From contig JAFKIL010000004.1 in assembly GCA_017306415.1 (NCBI GenBank), positions 1 through 64,000 of the forward strand: DNA of 64,000 nucleotides, written 5' to 3'. Below the pieces are notes generated by a model. The model was not told the origin of the DNA. It ran no database searches and worked only from the letters and a program-made list of their open reading frames with translations. The translations under genes were made by a program, and so were the position numbers. This document shows, one piece after another, positions 25,477 to 34,800 of the stretch. The stretch is from Microbacterium sp. Lineage in GTDB: Bacteria > Actinomycetota > Actinomycetes > Actinomycetales > Microbacteriaceae. How positions within the stretch are numbered: position 1 is the stretch's first letter; each line of letters begins with the position of its first letter.

Positions 25477-26475
25477 CTACCGGTCGCGGTGGTCCTCCGG
25501 ATGCAGCCGCGGGCCGCGTCGGGGTTCGCGTGGGCCGCCCAGACCGATGAGCCGGATCACGCGCTGACGGTGCCCCGCCCACGGATCCAGCAGCTCCAGC
25601 ATCCCGTCGTCGTCGGTGCGCGAGCCGGTCAGCGCGAACCCGATCTCGTGGGCCAGGTGGTAGTCGCCGACGCTCACCGCGTCCGGATCGCCCAGCGCCC
25701 GGATGCGGGTCTCGGCGGCGGTCCACGGTCCGACCCCGTGCAGACTCGTGAGCGCGGCGTCGCGCGCCGGACCGTCGGCTGCCGCCTCGACGGCGCGGAC
25801 GATCGACGGACCGCGGCGCGCGGCCTCCACGATCGCGCGCGACTGCGGCGGCTCGAGGCCCGCCCGATGCCACGCCCAGGACGGGATGTGGCGCCATCCC
25901 TCGATCTCCGGGGGCGCGAACAGAGGACGCGGCGTCGGGCCGGGCGCGCGTGCACCGAACCACGTGACGAGGCGCCGCCACGCCGCGAAGGCCTGCATGC
26001 CCGTGACCTTCTGTTCGATGATCGCCCCGGCGAGCGCGTCGAACACGAGATCGCTCCGACTCAGGCGAAGGCCCGGGTTGCGGTGGTGCGCCGCCGCGAC
26101 CACGGGGTGTGATCCCGGGTCGAACGACGTCGGATCGTCGTGCGCGCCGCACAGCGCGGGCAGCTGCGACAGCGCCCAGGCGGCGCCCGGCCCCCAGGCA
26201 GCCGCGCGGATCACGCCGGGGGAGCCCTCGTGGAGCGCGAGCGTCGCCACCCCCTCCGGGGTGCGGCTCGCCCGCCAGATGACGCCGGCCTCGACGAGCA
26301 TCGTCGGATCGCCCCCGCCGCGCCGCTGCACCATCACCGTACGGATCAGGTCGAGCGGATGCGCCGGCCGGTACTCCGTCTCGAGGGGTCGTGCGTGCGG
26401 GGCGCGCGGGTCGCGAGCCGCCCGGTGCCGAGGCATCGTGTCGCGCGATGTCGACGCGACGGTCCCGGGCTGCAT
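25477..26475 (-). CDS. DNA-3-methyladenine glycosylase II family (AlkA-like)
   Basis: A 332-residue base-excision repair enzyme. An AlkA N-terminal-like region precedes the helix-hairpin-helix core: DLVFDALAGAIIEQKVTG, then LHGVGPWTAAETRIRAL (hairpin and Gly loop) and catalytic Asp271 in SVGDYHLAHEIG. It should excise alkylated purines. TAGGGT (complement of 26482-26487) lies six bases before the ATG at 26475, supporting that start although the first 30 residues (basic, Arg/Pro-rich) are poorly conserved-looking. Confidence 0.9.
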   Translation of the reverse strand: MQPGTVASTSRDTMPRHRAARDPRAPHARPLETEYRPAHPLDLIRTVMVQRRGGGDPTMLVEAGVIWRASRTPEGVATLALHEGSPGVIRAAAWGPGAAWALSQLPALCGAHDDPTSFDPGSHPVVAAAHHRNPGLRLSRSDLVFDALAGAIIEQKVTGMQAFAAWRRLVTWFGARAPGPTPRPLFAPPEIEGWRHIPSWAWHRAGLEPPQSRAIVEAARRGPSIVRAVEAAADGPARDAALTSLHGVGPWTAAETRIRALGDPDAVSVGDYHLAHEIGFALTGSRTDDDGMLELLDPWAGHRQRVIRLIGLGGPREPRRGPRLHPEDHRDR

Positions 26476-26573
26476 GGTGCCACCCTACGCGCCGGGCTCC
26501 GACATCCGGATGCGCACGACTCCCGCCGGAGTTGCGCGCGCCGGGCGCGGGGCCGCGGCTCCACGACGGTGGC

Positions 26574-27332
26574 TCAGAAGCGGTCGGGCGAGGGGGTGCC
26601 GTGGCCGTAGCGGATGGACACGTCCGCGTGACGGTCGAACCGGTAGCCGACACCGCGCACCGTGCGGACGATGTCCTCGTAACGGCCGAGTTTCGCGCGC
26701 AGCCGGCGCACGTGCACGTCGATCGTGCGCTCGCCGGGCGCGTCGTCGTCGGTCGCACCCTGCCAGAGCGACGAGACGAGCTCGGTGCGCTCGATGGTGC
26801 GGCCTTCGCGCAGCACGAGGTACTGGAGCAGCTCGAACTCCTTGAAGGTCAACGCGGAGGACTCGCCGTCGATGAGGACGCGCTTGCGCGAGATGTCCAC
26901 GACGACGCCGCCCGCCGCGCGCTCGTCCTCTTCGGGCTCGGCCTTCGTGCGGGCGACGGCGCTCGGCTCGTGGAGAGCCAGGCGCACGACGTCGACGTCG
27001 CGGCCGCCGGCGGCGACGGGGGCGAGGGCGACCGTGGCGTAGGTCTCGGCCTCCGGGGCGAGGCTCGCGAGCGTCTGCCGCAGGGCGTCGACGAGGACGC
27101 CGAGCGAGACCCCGGATGCCGCGGCCTTCGCCTCGTCGAAGCCGACGTACAGGGCGAATCCGCGGGGGGTGGTGCCGGCGGGGAGGTTCCGCTGCGCCGC
27201 GGCGGACTGCGCGGCGGACTGCGCGGCGGGAGCCGGAGCGGGCGCCGCGGCCGGTGCGGCGTGCTCGGGCACGAGGTGGAGGGCGGGGCGGGCCGTGGTG
27301 GCGGGGCGCTCGAGGAGGGCGGTGTTCGACAT
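26574..27332 (-). CDS. OmpR-type winged-helix regulator without receiver domain
   Basis: A 252-residue protein. The N-terminus is a low-complexity Ala/Pro stretch (about residues 20-50), followed by a domain I cannot name (GFALYVGFDEAKAAASG, VALAPVAAGGRDVDVV). Residues about 145-235 form an OmpR/PhoB winged helix: LTFKEFELLQYLVLREGRTI, RTIDVHVRRLRAKLGRYEDI and VRGVGYRF. There is no phospho-acceptor receiver domain, so it is not a standard response regulator and may sense through the N-terminal part. A 410-base intergenic region with hairpins and palindromes precedes it. Confidence 0.85.
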   Translation of the reverse strand: MSNTALLERPATTARPALHLVPEHAAPAAAPAPAPAAQSAAQSAAAQRNLPAGTTPRGFALYVGFDEAKAAASGVSLGVLVDALRQTLASLAPEAETYATVALAPVAAGGRDVDVVRLALHEPSAVARTKAEPEEDERAAGGVVVDISRKRVLIDGESSALTFKEFELLQYLVLREGRTIERTELVSSLWQGATDDDAPGERTIDVHVRRLRAKLGRYEDIVRTVRGVGYRFDRHADVSIRYGHGTPSPDRF

Positions 27333-27530
27333 GGGAATTGGCGTCCTTGGAGGGGGAACCCGGCTCTCAGATGCGGGTTCTGGCGTGTTGTGATCGCGGC
27401 CCGAGGTGGGGGCCGGGTGCGGAGCATCCGGTCGCGCCGTACGACGCGGGACCTGTGCTCAGGGGATCAGCACGACGGCGTCCTCGAAACGGAGGAGGAG
27501 CTGCGCGCGAGCCCGGCGGGGGTCACCGTC

Positions 27531-27575
27531 TCAGCGGCACATTCGACAACACATGACAACGCGGCCGGCCATCAT
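27531..27575 (-). CDS. Possible Cys-rich leader peptide (14 aa)
   Basis: Minus-strand ATG-ATG at 27575 to TGA at 27531 reads MMAGRVVMCCRMCR. Three Cys codons in six positions, in the leader of a regulator gene, recall the polycysteine attenuator ORFs of mycobacteria. No clear start-proximal promoter or ribosome site is present and the distance to the regulator is about 200 bases, so this is tentative. Confidence 0.2.
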   Translation of the reverse strand: MMAGRVVMCCRMCR

Positions 27576-27701
27576 GGTGCCGGCAGCCTCGTTCGCCTCC
27601 CAGGCGGACAGAGTGCGTGCGTCGTCAGTCATGACGCTGATTATGACGGAATGCGTCGCCGAGCGTCAAATCGCACGGATGCCGCGGCATCCGGATGACG
27701 A

Positions 27702-27714
27702 AATGTGACACATT
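27702..27714. promoter_or_regulatory. Exact 13-bp palindrome, possible operator
   Basis: AATGTGACACATT is perfectly symmetric about its central A and lies 28 bases before the kinase-like gene start at 27743. Its AT-rich symmetric form is unusual here and fits a dimeric regulator site. Confidence 0.4.
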
Positions 27715-27742
27715 GCTCAGCTCGGAGCCAGGAGCCGCCCGC

Positions 27743-28336
27743 ATGAGAGGCTGTCGTCTCGTGAAGCTTCGGATCGTGGGCACGTCGGGCTCGGGCAAGT
27801 CCCGCCTCGCCGGTGAGGTCGCACGACGGACCGGGCTCCCACGACTCGAGCTCGACGAGGTGTTCTGGGACGCGGACTGGGAATTCCGCAACCTCGACGA
27901 GGCGCGGGCACTCGTCCGCGCGTTCGCAGACGCGCACCCGGAAGGATGGATCGTCGACGGAAACTGGACCACGCGGCTCGACGGACTGCTGGATCCCGGC
28001 ACCCCGGGCGGCGCCGATCGGTACGTGTGGCTCGACCCGTCGCGGCCGATCCTGATGGGCAGGGTGATCAGACGAACGCTGTGGCGCGGCATCCGCCGCA
28101 CCGAGCTCTGGCATGGGAACCGGGAGAACCCCGCCAACTGGTTCCGGAACGACCCGCAGGTGAACATCATGCTGTGGGCGTGGACGCAGCACGCCACGAC
28201 CCGGGAGCGTATGCGGGCACGCGAAGCTGCAGGCGTACCGGTCGTCCGGCTCTCCACGCGCCGCGAGACCGACGTGTGGCTCGCCGGACTCCCCGCGGAG
28301 CCGCCGCCCTCCGACGGGCTTAACCTGTCGGGGTGA
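27743..28336 (+). CDS. P-loop adenylate-kinase-like protein (FlaR/topology-modulation type)
   Basis: A 197-residue NTP-binding protein: Walker A GTSGSGKS at residues 13-20, then LPRLELDEVFW, WIVDGNWTTRLD (a second acidic site), an Arg-rich lid region RTLWRGIRRTELWHG and NIMLWAWTQHATTR. This matches the small adenylate-kinase-related proteins annotated as topology modulation or FlaR-like. The substrate is unproven. ATG at 27743 has AGGAG eight bases upstream; GTG at 27761 is an alternative. Its end overlaps the next gene by four bases. Confidence 0.85.
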   Translation: MRGCRLVKLRIVGTSGSGKSRLAGEVARRTGLPRLELDEVFWDADWEFRNLDEARALVRAFADAHPEGWIVDGNWTTRLDGLLDPGTPGGADRYVWLDPSRPILMGRVIRRTLWRGIRRTELWHGNRENPANWFRNDPQVNIMLWAWTQHATTRERMRAREAAGVPVVRLSTRRETDVWLAGLPAEPPPSDGLNLSG

Positions 28337-28632
28337 CTGACTTCCGCTTCGCGAACGAGACAGACGCCTCGCGCTATACGCTGCACGACGGCGACGACCT
28401 GGTCAGCGTCATCGACTACCGCGACGACGGCCGCACGATCGTGATGACCCGCGCGTATACGATCCCCACGTTCCGCGGGCACGGCTACGCGGGTGAACTG
28501 GTGGAGCGCGCGGTGGCCGACGTCGAGGCGCACGGCGACCGGCAGATCATCCCCCTGTGCTGGTATGTGGCCGACTGGTTCGCGGCGCACCCGGAACGCG
28601 CGGGGATCCTGCAGGAGCGCCGCCCCGCCTGA
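28333..28632 (+). CDS. Short GNAT-type N-acetyltransferase (YjdJ-like)
   Basis: A 99-residue minimal GNAT protein: VIDYRDDGRTIVMTRAYTI, the acetyl-CoA pyrophosphate loop in FRGHGYAGEL, and a C-terminal CWYVADWFAAHPE typical of the YjdJ/GTLP group. The acceptor is unknown. Start is GTG at 28333 with TAACCT (28321-28326) six bases upstream, inside the end of the kinase-like gene, so it has its own leaderless start as well as possible readthrough. Confidence 0.88.
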   Translation: MTDFRFANETDASRYTLHDGDDLVSVIDYRDDGRTIVMTRAYTIPTFRGHGYAGELVERAVADVEAHGDRQIIPLCWYVADWFAAHPERAGILQERRPA

Positions 28633-28659
28633 TCGCCGTCCGCGGGCTACGCTGGCGCC

Positions 28660-29097
28660 GTGGACATCGAGGCCGTCTTCACCGGTGTCGCCATCGCGTT
28701 CGAGGTGATCGGCGCTGTGGCGATGATGGCCGGATTCGTCATCGCGATCGTGCTCGGCGTGCGGTCGCTCGCGCGGCGCGAGGGCGGACAGACCGCCTTC
28801 CAGGTTCTCCGCAACACGCTCGGCGGAGCCATCCTCCTCGGACTCGAGGTGCTCGTCGCCGCCGACCTGATCCGGACGATCACCTCCAAGCCGTCGCTCG
28901 AGGATGCGGTCATCCTCGGCCTGATCGTCCTGATCCGGACCATCCTGTCCATGTCGATCCAGATCGAGATCGACGGGGTGCTGCCGTGGCGGCGTGCCCT
29001 GCTCACGAGCGGCGCCCAGGTCGTCGGCAGCGCGATCGCCCGCGACCGCGCTGCGGCCGGCGCACAGGGTGGGCGCGGCGCGAACGACCGCGGATAG
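28660..29097 (+). CDS. DUF1622 family membrane protein
   Basis: A 145-residue integral membrane protein with about three helices (AFEVIGAVAMMAGFVIAIVL, GGAILLGLEVLVAADLI, AVILGLIVLIRTILSMSI) and the DUF1622 motif RTILSMSIQIEIDGVLPWR. The function of the family is unknown. Start is GTG at 28660, with TACGCT (28648-28653) six bases upstream. Confidence 0.88.
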   Translation: MDIEAVFTGVAIAFEVIGAVAMMAGFVIAIVLGVRSLARREGGQTAFQVLRNTLGGAILLGLEVLVAADLIRTITSKPSLEDAVILGLIVLIRTILSMSIQIEIDGVLPWRRALLTSGAQVVGSAIARDRAAAGAQGGRGANDRG

Positions 29098-29115
29098 CCG
29101 ACGCCCGCGAAACCG

Positions 29116-29295
29116 TCAGGCGATCGCGTACGTCGCAGGGCGGCGCCCGATCGGACGCGGCCACGACGCACGTCGTGCCCGGCCGCGCGCGGTGCGCGTG
29201 CGATCGGCGATCTGCTCCAGGACGTGGAACTCCTGCGCGCGGCGGCGTGCATCCTGACGGAAGCCGGCGTCGGCGGCGTCGTAGAACTCGAACAT
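29116..29295 (-). CDS. Small basic hypothetical protein (59 aa)
   Basis: ATG at 29295 to TGA at 29116 encodes 59 residues: an acidic/aromatic start (MFEFYDAADAGFRQDARRR) and a strongly basic C-terminal half (RTARGRARRASWPRPIGRR). GGGAGA precedes the ATG, and TAACGT (complement of 29326-29331) offers a promoter 30 bases up. I do not recognise it. The Phe/Tyr-rich start and flanking signals argue for a real gene. Confidence 0.5.
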   Translation of the reverse strand: MFEFYDAADAGFRQDARRRAQEFHVLEQIADRTRTARGRARRASWPRPIGRRPATYAIA

Positions 29296-29360
29296 GATGT
29301 CTCCCGTGTGTGACCCGATGACTCCACGTTAGGAGGGGGCTCCGACATTCACCGGGGGCG

Positions 29361-30128
29361 TCAGAGGCCGTCGGAGAACTCCAGGATGTGCTCCGCTGCA
29401 GGCCGCGGGTCGCGGATCATCGTCTCGTGCCCGTGGCCCGCGACCTCGGCCAACCGGCCGTCGCGCAGGAGTGCGACGACCGTCTCGCACCATCCCCGGG
29501 GGGAGACATAGTCGTTCTCGCCGCGCAGCACCAGGGCCGGGGCGTCGATGCGTCCGTACGCGTCCTCCGGGCGGTGCGCGAGCATCGCGTGCATCTTCCG
29601 CCGCAGGTTCGGCCCCGCGTGGAGGTACTCCTGCGCGCCCTTCACGAGCACGACCGGGCTCTCGACGGCGAGGTCGCGCGCGAGCCGGCCGAGCTGGCGT
29701 GCGGCGGATCTCGCCTCGATGTCGACCGTGGGCGCGACGAGCACGATCCCCTCGGCGAGATCGGGATGCCGTGCCGTGATCTCGGTCACCACCTGGGTGC
29801 CCATCGAATGGCCCACGAGCACGATGCCCGGCGGTCGCCGGTACCGGAGGAACGCGGCGAGGAGATCCGCGGTGCGCTCCATCGTGAGGGTGCGCACGGG
29901 CTCGGGCGCCGCGCCGTAGCCCGGCTGGTCGATCGCGATGACGCGGCCGTGGGCGCGCAGCACGTCGGTGAGGTCGCCGAAGACGCGGCGTCCCATCCCG
30001 ATGCCGTGCACGAGCACGAAGGTGCGGTCGCCCGACCCGGTCTCCTCGACGACGACCGTCGCGCCCGCGTGCGTGAACCGATAGGGAGGGGCATCCTCCG
30101 CTGCGCGCGCGTCGTGCTCCGGGGTCAC
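29361..30128 (-). CDS. Alpha/beta hydrolase
   Basis: A 255-residue protein with FVLVHGIGMGRRVFG (oxyanion region), nucleophile Ser108 in GHSMGTQ, an acid in LRGENDYVSP and His in AGHGHETM. The substrate is unknown; the fold covers esterases, lactonases and dehalogenases. The start is GTG at 30128 (VTPEHDARAAED) because TACCCT (complement of 30135-30140) lies six bases upstream; the longer open frame to 30263 is low-complexity and lacks signals. Confidence 0.9.
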   Translation of the reverse strand: MTPEHDARAAEDAPPYRFTHAGATVVVEETGSGDRTFVLVHGIGMGRRVFGDLTDVLRAHGRVIAIDQPGYGAAPEPVRTLTMERTADLLAAFLRYRRPPGIVLVGHSMGTQVVTEITARHPDLAEGIVLVAPTVDIEARSAARQLGRLARDLAVESPVVLVKGAQEYLHAGPNLRRKMHAMLAHRPEDAYGRIDAPALVLRGENDYVSPRGWCETVVALLRDGRLAEVAGHGHETMIRDPRPAAEHILEFSDGL

Positions 30129-30183
30129 CGCTCGAGGGTATCGTCGTCGCTCCGGCGGCTCGTGCTGTGGCCGCCCAGGCCAG

Positions 30184-30207
30184 GGTCCGAGGGCGAAAAC
30201 GCGGACC
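30184..30207. repeat. Copy of the GAAAACGCGGAC intergenic repeat
   Basis: GGTCCG and CGGACC flank GAAAACG here, giving a small imperfect palindrome. The core GAAAACGCGGAC recurs in both arms of the inverted repeat at 54856-54944. It lies in the intergenic space upstream of the alpha/beta hydrolase. Confidence 0.5.
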
Positions 30208-30340
30208 GGCACAGCGGCACGCCGGTGGCAGGGCGCCCCCGTCGGCGCGTCCGCCCCGGTCATCCGAGTTCTCGCACCGCGTGTGCCACGCCACGCCCAT
30301 CACCTTCTCCCCGGCCGCGGGCGGAGCGTAGCCTCGGAGC

Positions 30341-30634
30341 ATGTGCCGGAACATCCACACCCTCCACAACTTCGAGCCCGCGGCATCCTCCGACGAGGTG
30401 CACGCCGCGGCCCTCCAGTACGTGCGGAAGATCGCGGGGACGACGAAGCCCTCCAAGGCCAACGCCGACGCGTTCGACCACGCGGTGGCCGAGATCGCCC
30501 ACATCACGCAGCACCTGCTCGAGGATCTCGTCGCGACGACGCCGCCGAAGAACCGCGAGGAGGAGGCCGCGAAGGCCCGCGCCCGGGCCGAGCGATCCGG
30601 GCGCTACGGAACCCCGGTGGCCGCCGCCTCCTGA
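30341..30634 (+). CDS. DUF2277 family protein
   Basis: A 97-residue protein beginning MCRNIHTLHNFEPAASSDEV, the DUF2277 hallmark, with ALQYVRKIAGTTKPS and an Ala/Arg-rich end. The function is unknown; the conserved N-terminal Cys and His residues suggest metal or nucleotide contact (inference). TAGCCT (30329-30334) lies six bases before the ATG. Confidence 0.92.
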   Translation: MCRNIHTLHNFEPAASSDEVHAAALQYVRKIAGTTKPSKANADAFDHAVAEIAHITQHLLEDLVATTPPKNREEEAAKARARAERSGRYGTPVAAAS

Positions 30635-30726
30635 GTCGGGCGCTTCCGGAGCGCCCACCGCGGCCGCCTGACCGCTTCTCGGCCCGCCTCGGACGCGATG
30701 TCGGCGGTGATGCCTACCGTGGTGGC

Positions 30727-31875
30727 ATGCGGATCATGCACACCTCGGACTGGCACATCGGGAGGTCGTTCCACGGCAACTCGACCCTGCCTGCGCTGCG
30801 CGGCGTGCTCGAGGCGCTCATCGCACAGGTGCGCGAGCACGCGGTCGACGTCGTCATCGTCGCGGGCGACGTGTTCGACTCCGCGGCCCCCGCGGCCGAC
30901 TGCTACACGCTCCTCACCGACACGCTCGTCGGTCTGCGCGACGCCGGGGCTCGCGTCGTCGTCACGAGCGGCAACCACGACTCCGCCGCGCGGCTGGGCT
31001 TCCAGGCCCGGCTCCTGCGCGAGGGCATCCACGTGCTGACGGATGCGGCGGCCGTGGGCACGCCCGTCACGATCGACGACGCCGACGGCCCCGTCCACTT
31101 CTACGGCATCCCCTTCCTCGAGCCGGCCCTCGTCCGGACCATCTGGCCGGGGGTGCGCACGCAGGAGCAGGCGCTCGGCCGCGCGATGGAGGTCGTGCGG
31201 GCGGATGCCGCGGCGCGGGGCGGGCGGTCGGTCGCGATCGCGCACTGCTTCGCCGCGGGCGTCGATCCCACCCCGCACCTCGAGCGCGACATCCAGCAGG
31301 GCGGACTGGACGTCGTCCCGCTCGCCCATTTCGACGGACCGGACTACGTCGCCCTCGGCCACATCCACGGGCGTCAGCGGCTCTCGGATCGCGTGCGCTA
31401 CGCCGGTGCCCCGCTGCACTACAGCTTCGGCGAGCAGGGGAAGCCGCGCGGATCATGGCTCGTCGAGCTCGATGCCGACGGTCTCGCCGACGTCGAGTGG
31501 GTCGAGCTGCCGGTCCCTCGGCCGCTCAAGACGCTGCACGACACGTTCGAGGCTCTCCTCACCGATCCCGCGTACGCGGAGTACGAGACGGCGTGGGTGT
31601 GCGCCGAATACACCGACGCGACGCCCCAGCTCGAGCCCATGCGGCGGCTGCAGGCGCGCTTCCCGCACTGCGCCGCCGTCGTCCACGCGCCGTCCGCCGC
31701 GCGACGGCAGGACGGCCGTACGTACGCACAGCGGGTGCGGCACGCCCGCTCCGACGCCGAGCTGTTCGAGGCGTTCCTCGAGCACGTGCGGGAGGGCGAG
31801 GGCGCGACCGAGCGCGAGCGCGAGCTGATCCGCGACACGGTCGAGGAGCGATCCCTGGCCGAGGCGTCCGCATGA
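30727..31875 (+). CDS. sbcD: Nuclease subunit SbcD (Mre11-type)
   Basis: A 382-residue manganese-dependent phosphoesterase of the SbcCD complex, which trims hairpins and blocked DNA ends. Mre11 motifs in order: HTSDWHIG at residues 5-12, VAGDVFDS, TSGNHDS, AHCFAAG and LGHIHG. TACCGT (30715-30720) lies six bases before the ATG at 30727. Its stop overlaps the sbcC start (ATGA), so the two are translationally coupled. Confidence 0.96.
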   Translation: MRIMHTSDWHIGRSFHGNSTLPALRGVLEALIAQVREHAVDVVIVAGDVFDSAAPAADCYTLLTDTLVGLRDAGARVVVTSGNHDSAARLGFQARLLREGIHVLTDAAAVGTPVTIDDADGPVHFYGIPFLEPALVRTIWPGVRTQEQALGRAMEVVRADAAARGGRSVAIAHCFAAGVDPTPHLERDIQQGGLDVVPLAHFDGPDYVALGHIHGRQRLSDRVRYAGAPLHYSFGEQGKPRGSWLVELDADGLADVEWVELPVPRPLKTLHDTFEALLTDPAYAEYETAWVCAEYTDATPQLEPMRRLQARFPHCAAVVHAPSAARRQDGRTYAQRVRHARSDAELFEAFLEHVREGEGATERERELIRDTVEERSLAEASA

Positions 31876-34800
31876 GGCTGCACCGGCTGGAGCTCGAGGG
31901 CTTCGGCCCGTTCCGCGAGCGGCAGGTCGTCGACTTCGACGCGTTCGCCGGCGACGGGATCTTCCTCATCGCGGGCCGCACCGGTGCGGGCAAGTCGAGC
32001 ATCCTCGACGGCGTCTGCTTCGCCCTCTACGGCGGCGTGCCCCGCTACGACGGGGGCGAGAAGCGTCTGCGCAGCGACCACTGCGATCCGGAGGACCGCA
32101 CCGAGGTCGTCCTGGACTTCGCCCTGGGGGACGCGCGCTGGCGGCTGACGCGCGCACCCGAATACGAGCGGCCGAAGCGCCGCGGCGGCGGGTTCACCAC
32201 CGAGGGCGCCCGCGCCCAGCTCGATGAGTTCGTCGAGGGAGAGTGGGTCGGCCGTGCGAGCGGGCCTCGCGAGGTCGGGCTCGCGCTCGACGACGTGCTC
32301 GGACTCACGCAGCAGCAGTTCCTCCAGGTGATCCTGCTCGCCCAGAACCGGTTCGCCCGGTTCCTGCTGGCGCGCAACGACGAGCGGCAGGCGCTGCTGC
32401 GCACGCTGTTCGGCACGCGCACGTACGAGGACTATCAGGACGCCCTGGACGCCCGCCGGAAAGCCGCCGAGGCCGCCGTGGCGTCCGAGATGAGCGCGGT
32501 CGAGCTGCTCCTCGACGAGGCGGAGCGGCTCGTTGCTGCGGGTGAAGCCCTCGATCCCGCGGATGAGGAGCCCGGCGACGCCGAGGCATCCTCGCGATCC
32601 GGTGAGGAGGATGTCCCGGCGGAGCCCGCGCCGACGTCCGCGCCGATGGGGATCACCGAGCGGATCGACGCCGTCGCGCGCGCGGCAGGACTCGCGCGCG
32701 CCCGTGCCGACGCGCTCGCCGCAGCCCGCGACGCCGCGGAGGCCGCACGCGCGGCGGTCGAAGGGTCCCACACCGCGCTGCTGACGCTGCACGAACGCGT
32801 CACGAAGCGCGGGCGGGCGCGGGCGGCGGTCACCGCTCTCGAGGCCGATGCCTCCGCCGTCGACGCAGATCGGGTCGCCCTTCGCCGCGCGGAGGACGCC
32901 GAGGCGCTGCGGGCGTCGCTGGAGGCGGCGGATCGCGCCACCGCGGCGCTGATCGCGGCGCAGGTGGCCGAGCAGGCGGCACGCGCCGACTGGGCGGCGG
33001 CCGGCGGTGACGTCGATGCCGGCGCGGACGAGCTCCGGTCCACCGCGGAGGAGCTGACGGGTGACCTGGCGGTGTGGTCCGTCGCCGCCGAGCGCGAGCG
33101 GACGCTCACCGAGCTCGATCAGCGTCTCTCCGCGCTCACCGCCCGGGCCGATGGCCTGGTCGCGGCAGTGTCCGAACTCGACGAACGCCGACGCGCCGTT
33201 CCCGCCCGCCTCGAGGCGCTCGACGCCGCGCTGCGCGACGTGACCGCGGTCGCGGGCACCCTCGCGTCGGCGCGCGCCCGCGTCGCGGAGACCGAGGCGG
33301 GGCGTGCGGCCGCTGAGGACGCGGCACGCCGGGCCGAGGAGCAGCGGGAGGCCGAGTCGCGGCACGCCGCATCGTCCGCCGCCGCGGCGGCTGCAGCATC
33401 CGCGGTGGCGGATCTCCTTCGTCGACGCCTCGCCGACCATGCGGGCGAGCTCGCCGAGGAGCTGGTCGCGGGGGAGGCGTGCGCGGTCTGCGGGTCCCTC
33501 GAGCACCCCGCCCCGGCTGTCCGTACCGACGAGCCGGTGACCGACGCCGAGCTCACCGCCGCCGAGTCGGCGAAGGATGCCGCGACCGCCGCTGATCGCG
33601 CGGCGGGCGATGCTGCTCGAGCCGCGCGGACGGCGCACGCCGAGGCCGCCGCCCGCGCCGGCGGACAGTCGCCCGAGCGGTGGGAGGAGGCCGCGGTCGC
33701 CGCGCTGGAGGCTCTCGCGGTCGCCGAGCGCGCCGAGCGCGACCGCGACCGGCTCCGCACCGAGCGGGACGCGATCGTCGCCCTCGACGCCGAGGCCGAG
33801 GCCGAGCGCACCGGACTGGCCGCGGAGCTCGCGGCGGCGCGGGAGGAGATCGCCGCCGTCGGTGAGCAGGCGGCAGCCGCGGCATCCGCCGTCACGGAGG
33901 CGCGCGGATCGTTCGAGACGGTGGCGGAGCGGATGGCGGCGGCCGAGCGACATCGCCGGGCGGCGAACCAGCTCATCGCCGCGCTCGAGGACGTCGCGGC
34001 GCGCGGCGAGGCGGCACGCGCCGCCGACGCCGACCGCGATGCGCGCCTCGCCGACGCGGTGTTCGCCGATGCCGGGGAGGCGTCGGCCGCGCTCCGGCCC
34101 GCGGACGAGCGGGCACGACTCGACGAGCGGATCCGCAGCCATGAAGCGTCGCTGGCCGCGCAGCGCGCACTCCTTCTGGACCTCGAGGTCGAGCTGTCAG
34201 GGGTGGGCGAGGATCTCCCGGACCGGGCGGAGTCGGAGCGCATCCTCGCGGAGGCGCGCGCGGCGGCGCGACGAGCCGTCGACGCGGCCGCCCACGCCGA
34301 GCAGACGACGACCGCACTGCGTTCGCTCGTGACGCGCGCACGGGCGGCGCACGAGGGCATCGCCGACGTCGCCGCGGAGGCGGCGGCCGTCGCACGCCTC
34401 GCGAACACGGTCGCGGGGCGCGCACCGAACACGCGGCGCATGACGCTCGAGACCTTCGTCCTCGCCGCCGAGCTGGAGGAGATCGTGGCCGCCGCCAACC
34501 TCCGCCTGGAGGAGATGTCGGCGGGCCGCTATCGCCTCCAGCACTCCGACGCGCGCGCGTCGCGGAACGGGGCGTCGGGCCTGGGTATCGAGGTCATGGA
34601 CGCCTACACGGGGCAGGCGCGTCCCGCCCAGTCGCTCTCCGGCGGCGAGACGTTCCTCGCCTCGCTGGCCCTCGCACTCGGTCTCGCCGAGGTCGTCACA
34701 TCGCGAGCGGGGGGAATCCGGCTCGACACGCTGTTCATCGACGAGGGTTTCGGATCCCTCGACGCCGAGACGCTCGACATCGCGATGACCACGCTCGACG

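Larger units (their letters stand above)
27333..27742. other. 410-base intergenic region between winged-helix regulator and kinase-like gene
   Basis: It contains a hairpin with seven-base arms GAACCCG/CGGGTTC in the regulator's 5' leader (about 27357-27381), a tiny Cys-rich ORF (27531-27575, minus), a repeated ATGACG near 27629-27650, a GGATGCCGCGGCATCC palindrome near 27678 and the exact palindrome at 27702. No ordinary coding frame stands out. It is the longest gene-poor stretch besides 11038-11440. Confidence 0.5.

Noticed and set aside
31419..34142. Long minus-strand open frame (907 codons) opposite sbcC
   Set aside because: Arg/Gly/Ala-rich shadow of a GC-rich gene with strong third-position bias; the plus strand encodes complete SbcC motifs.
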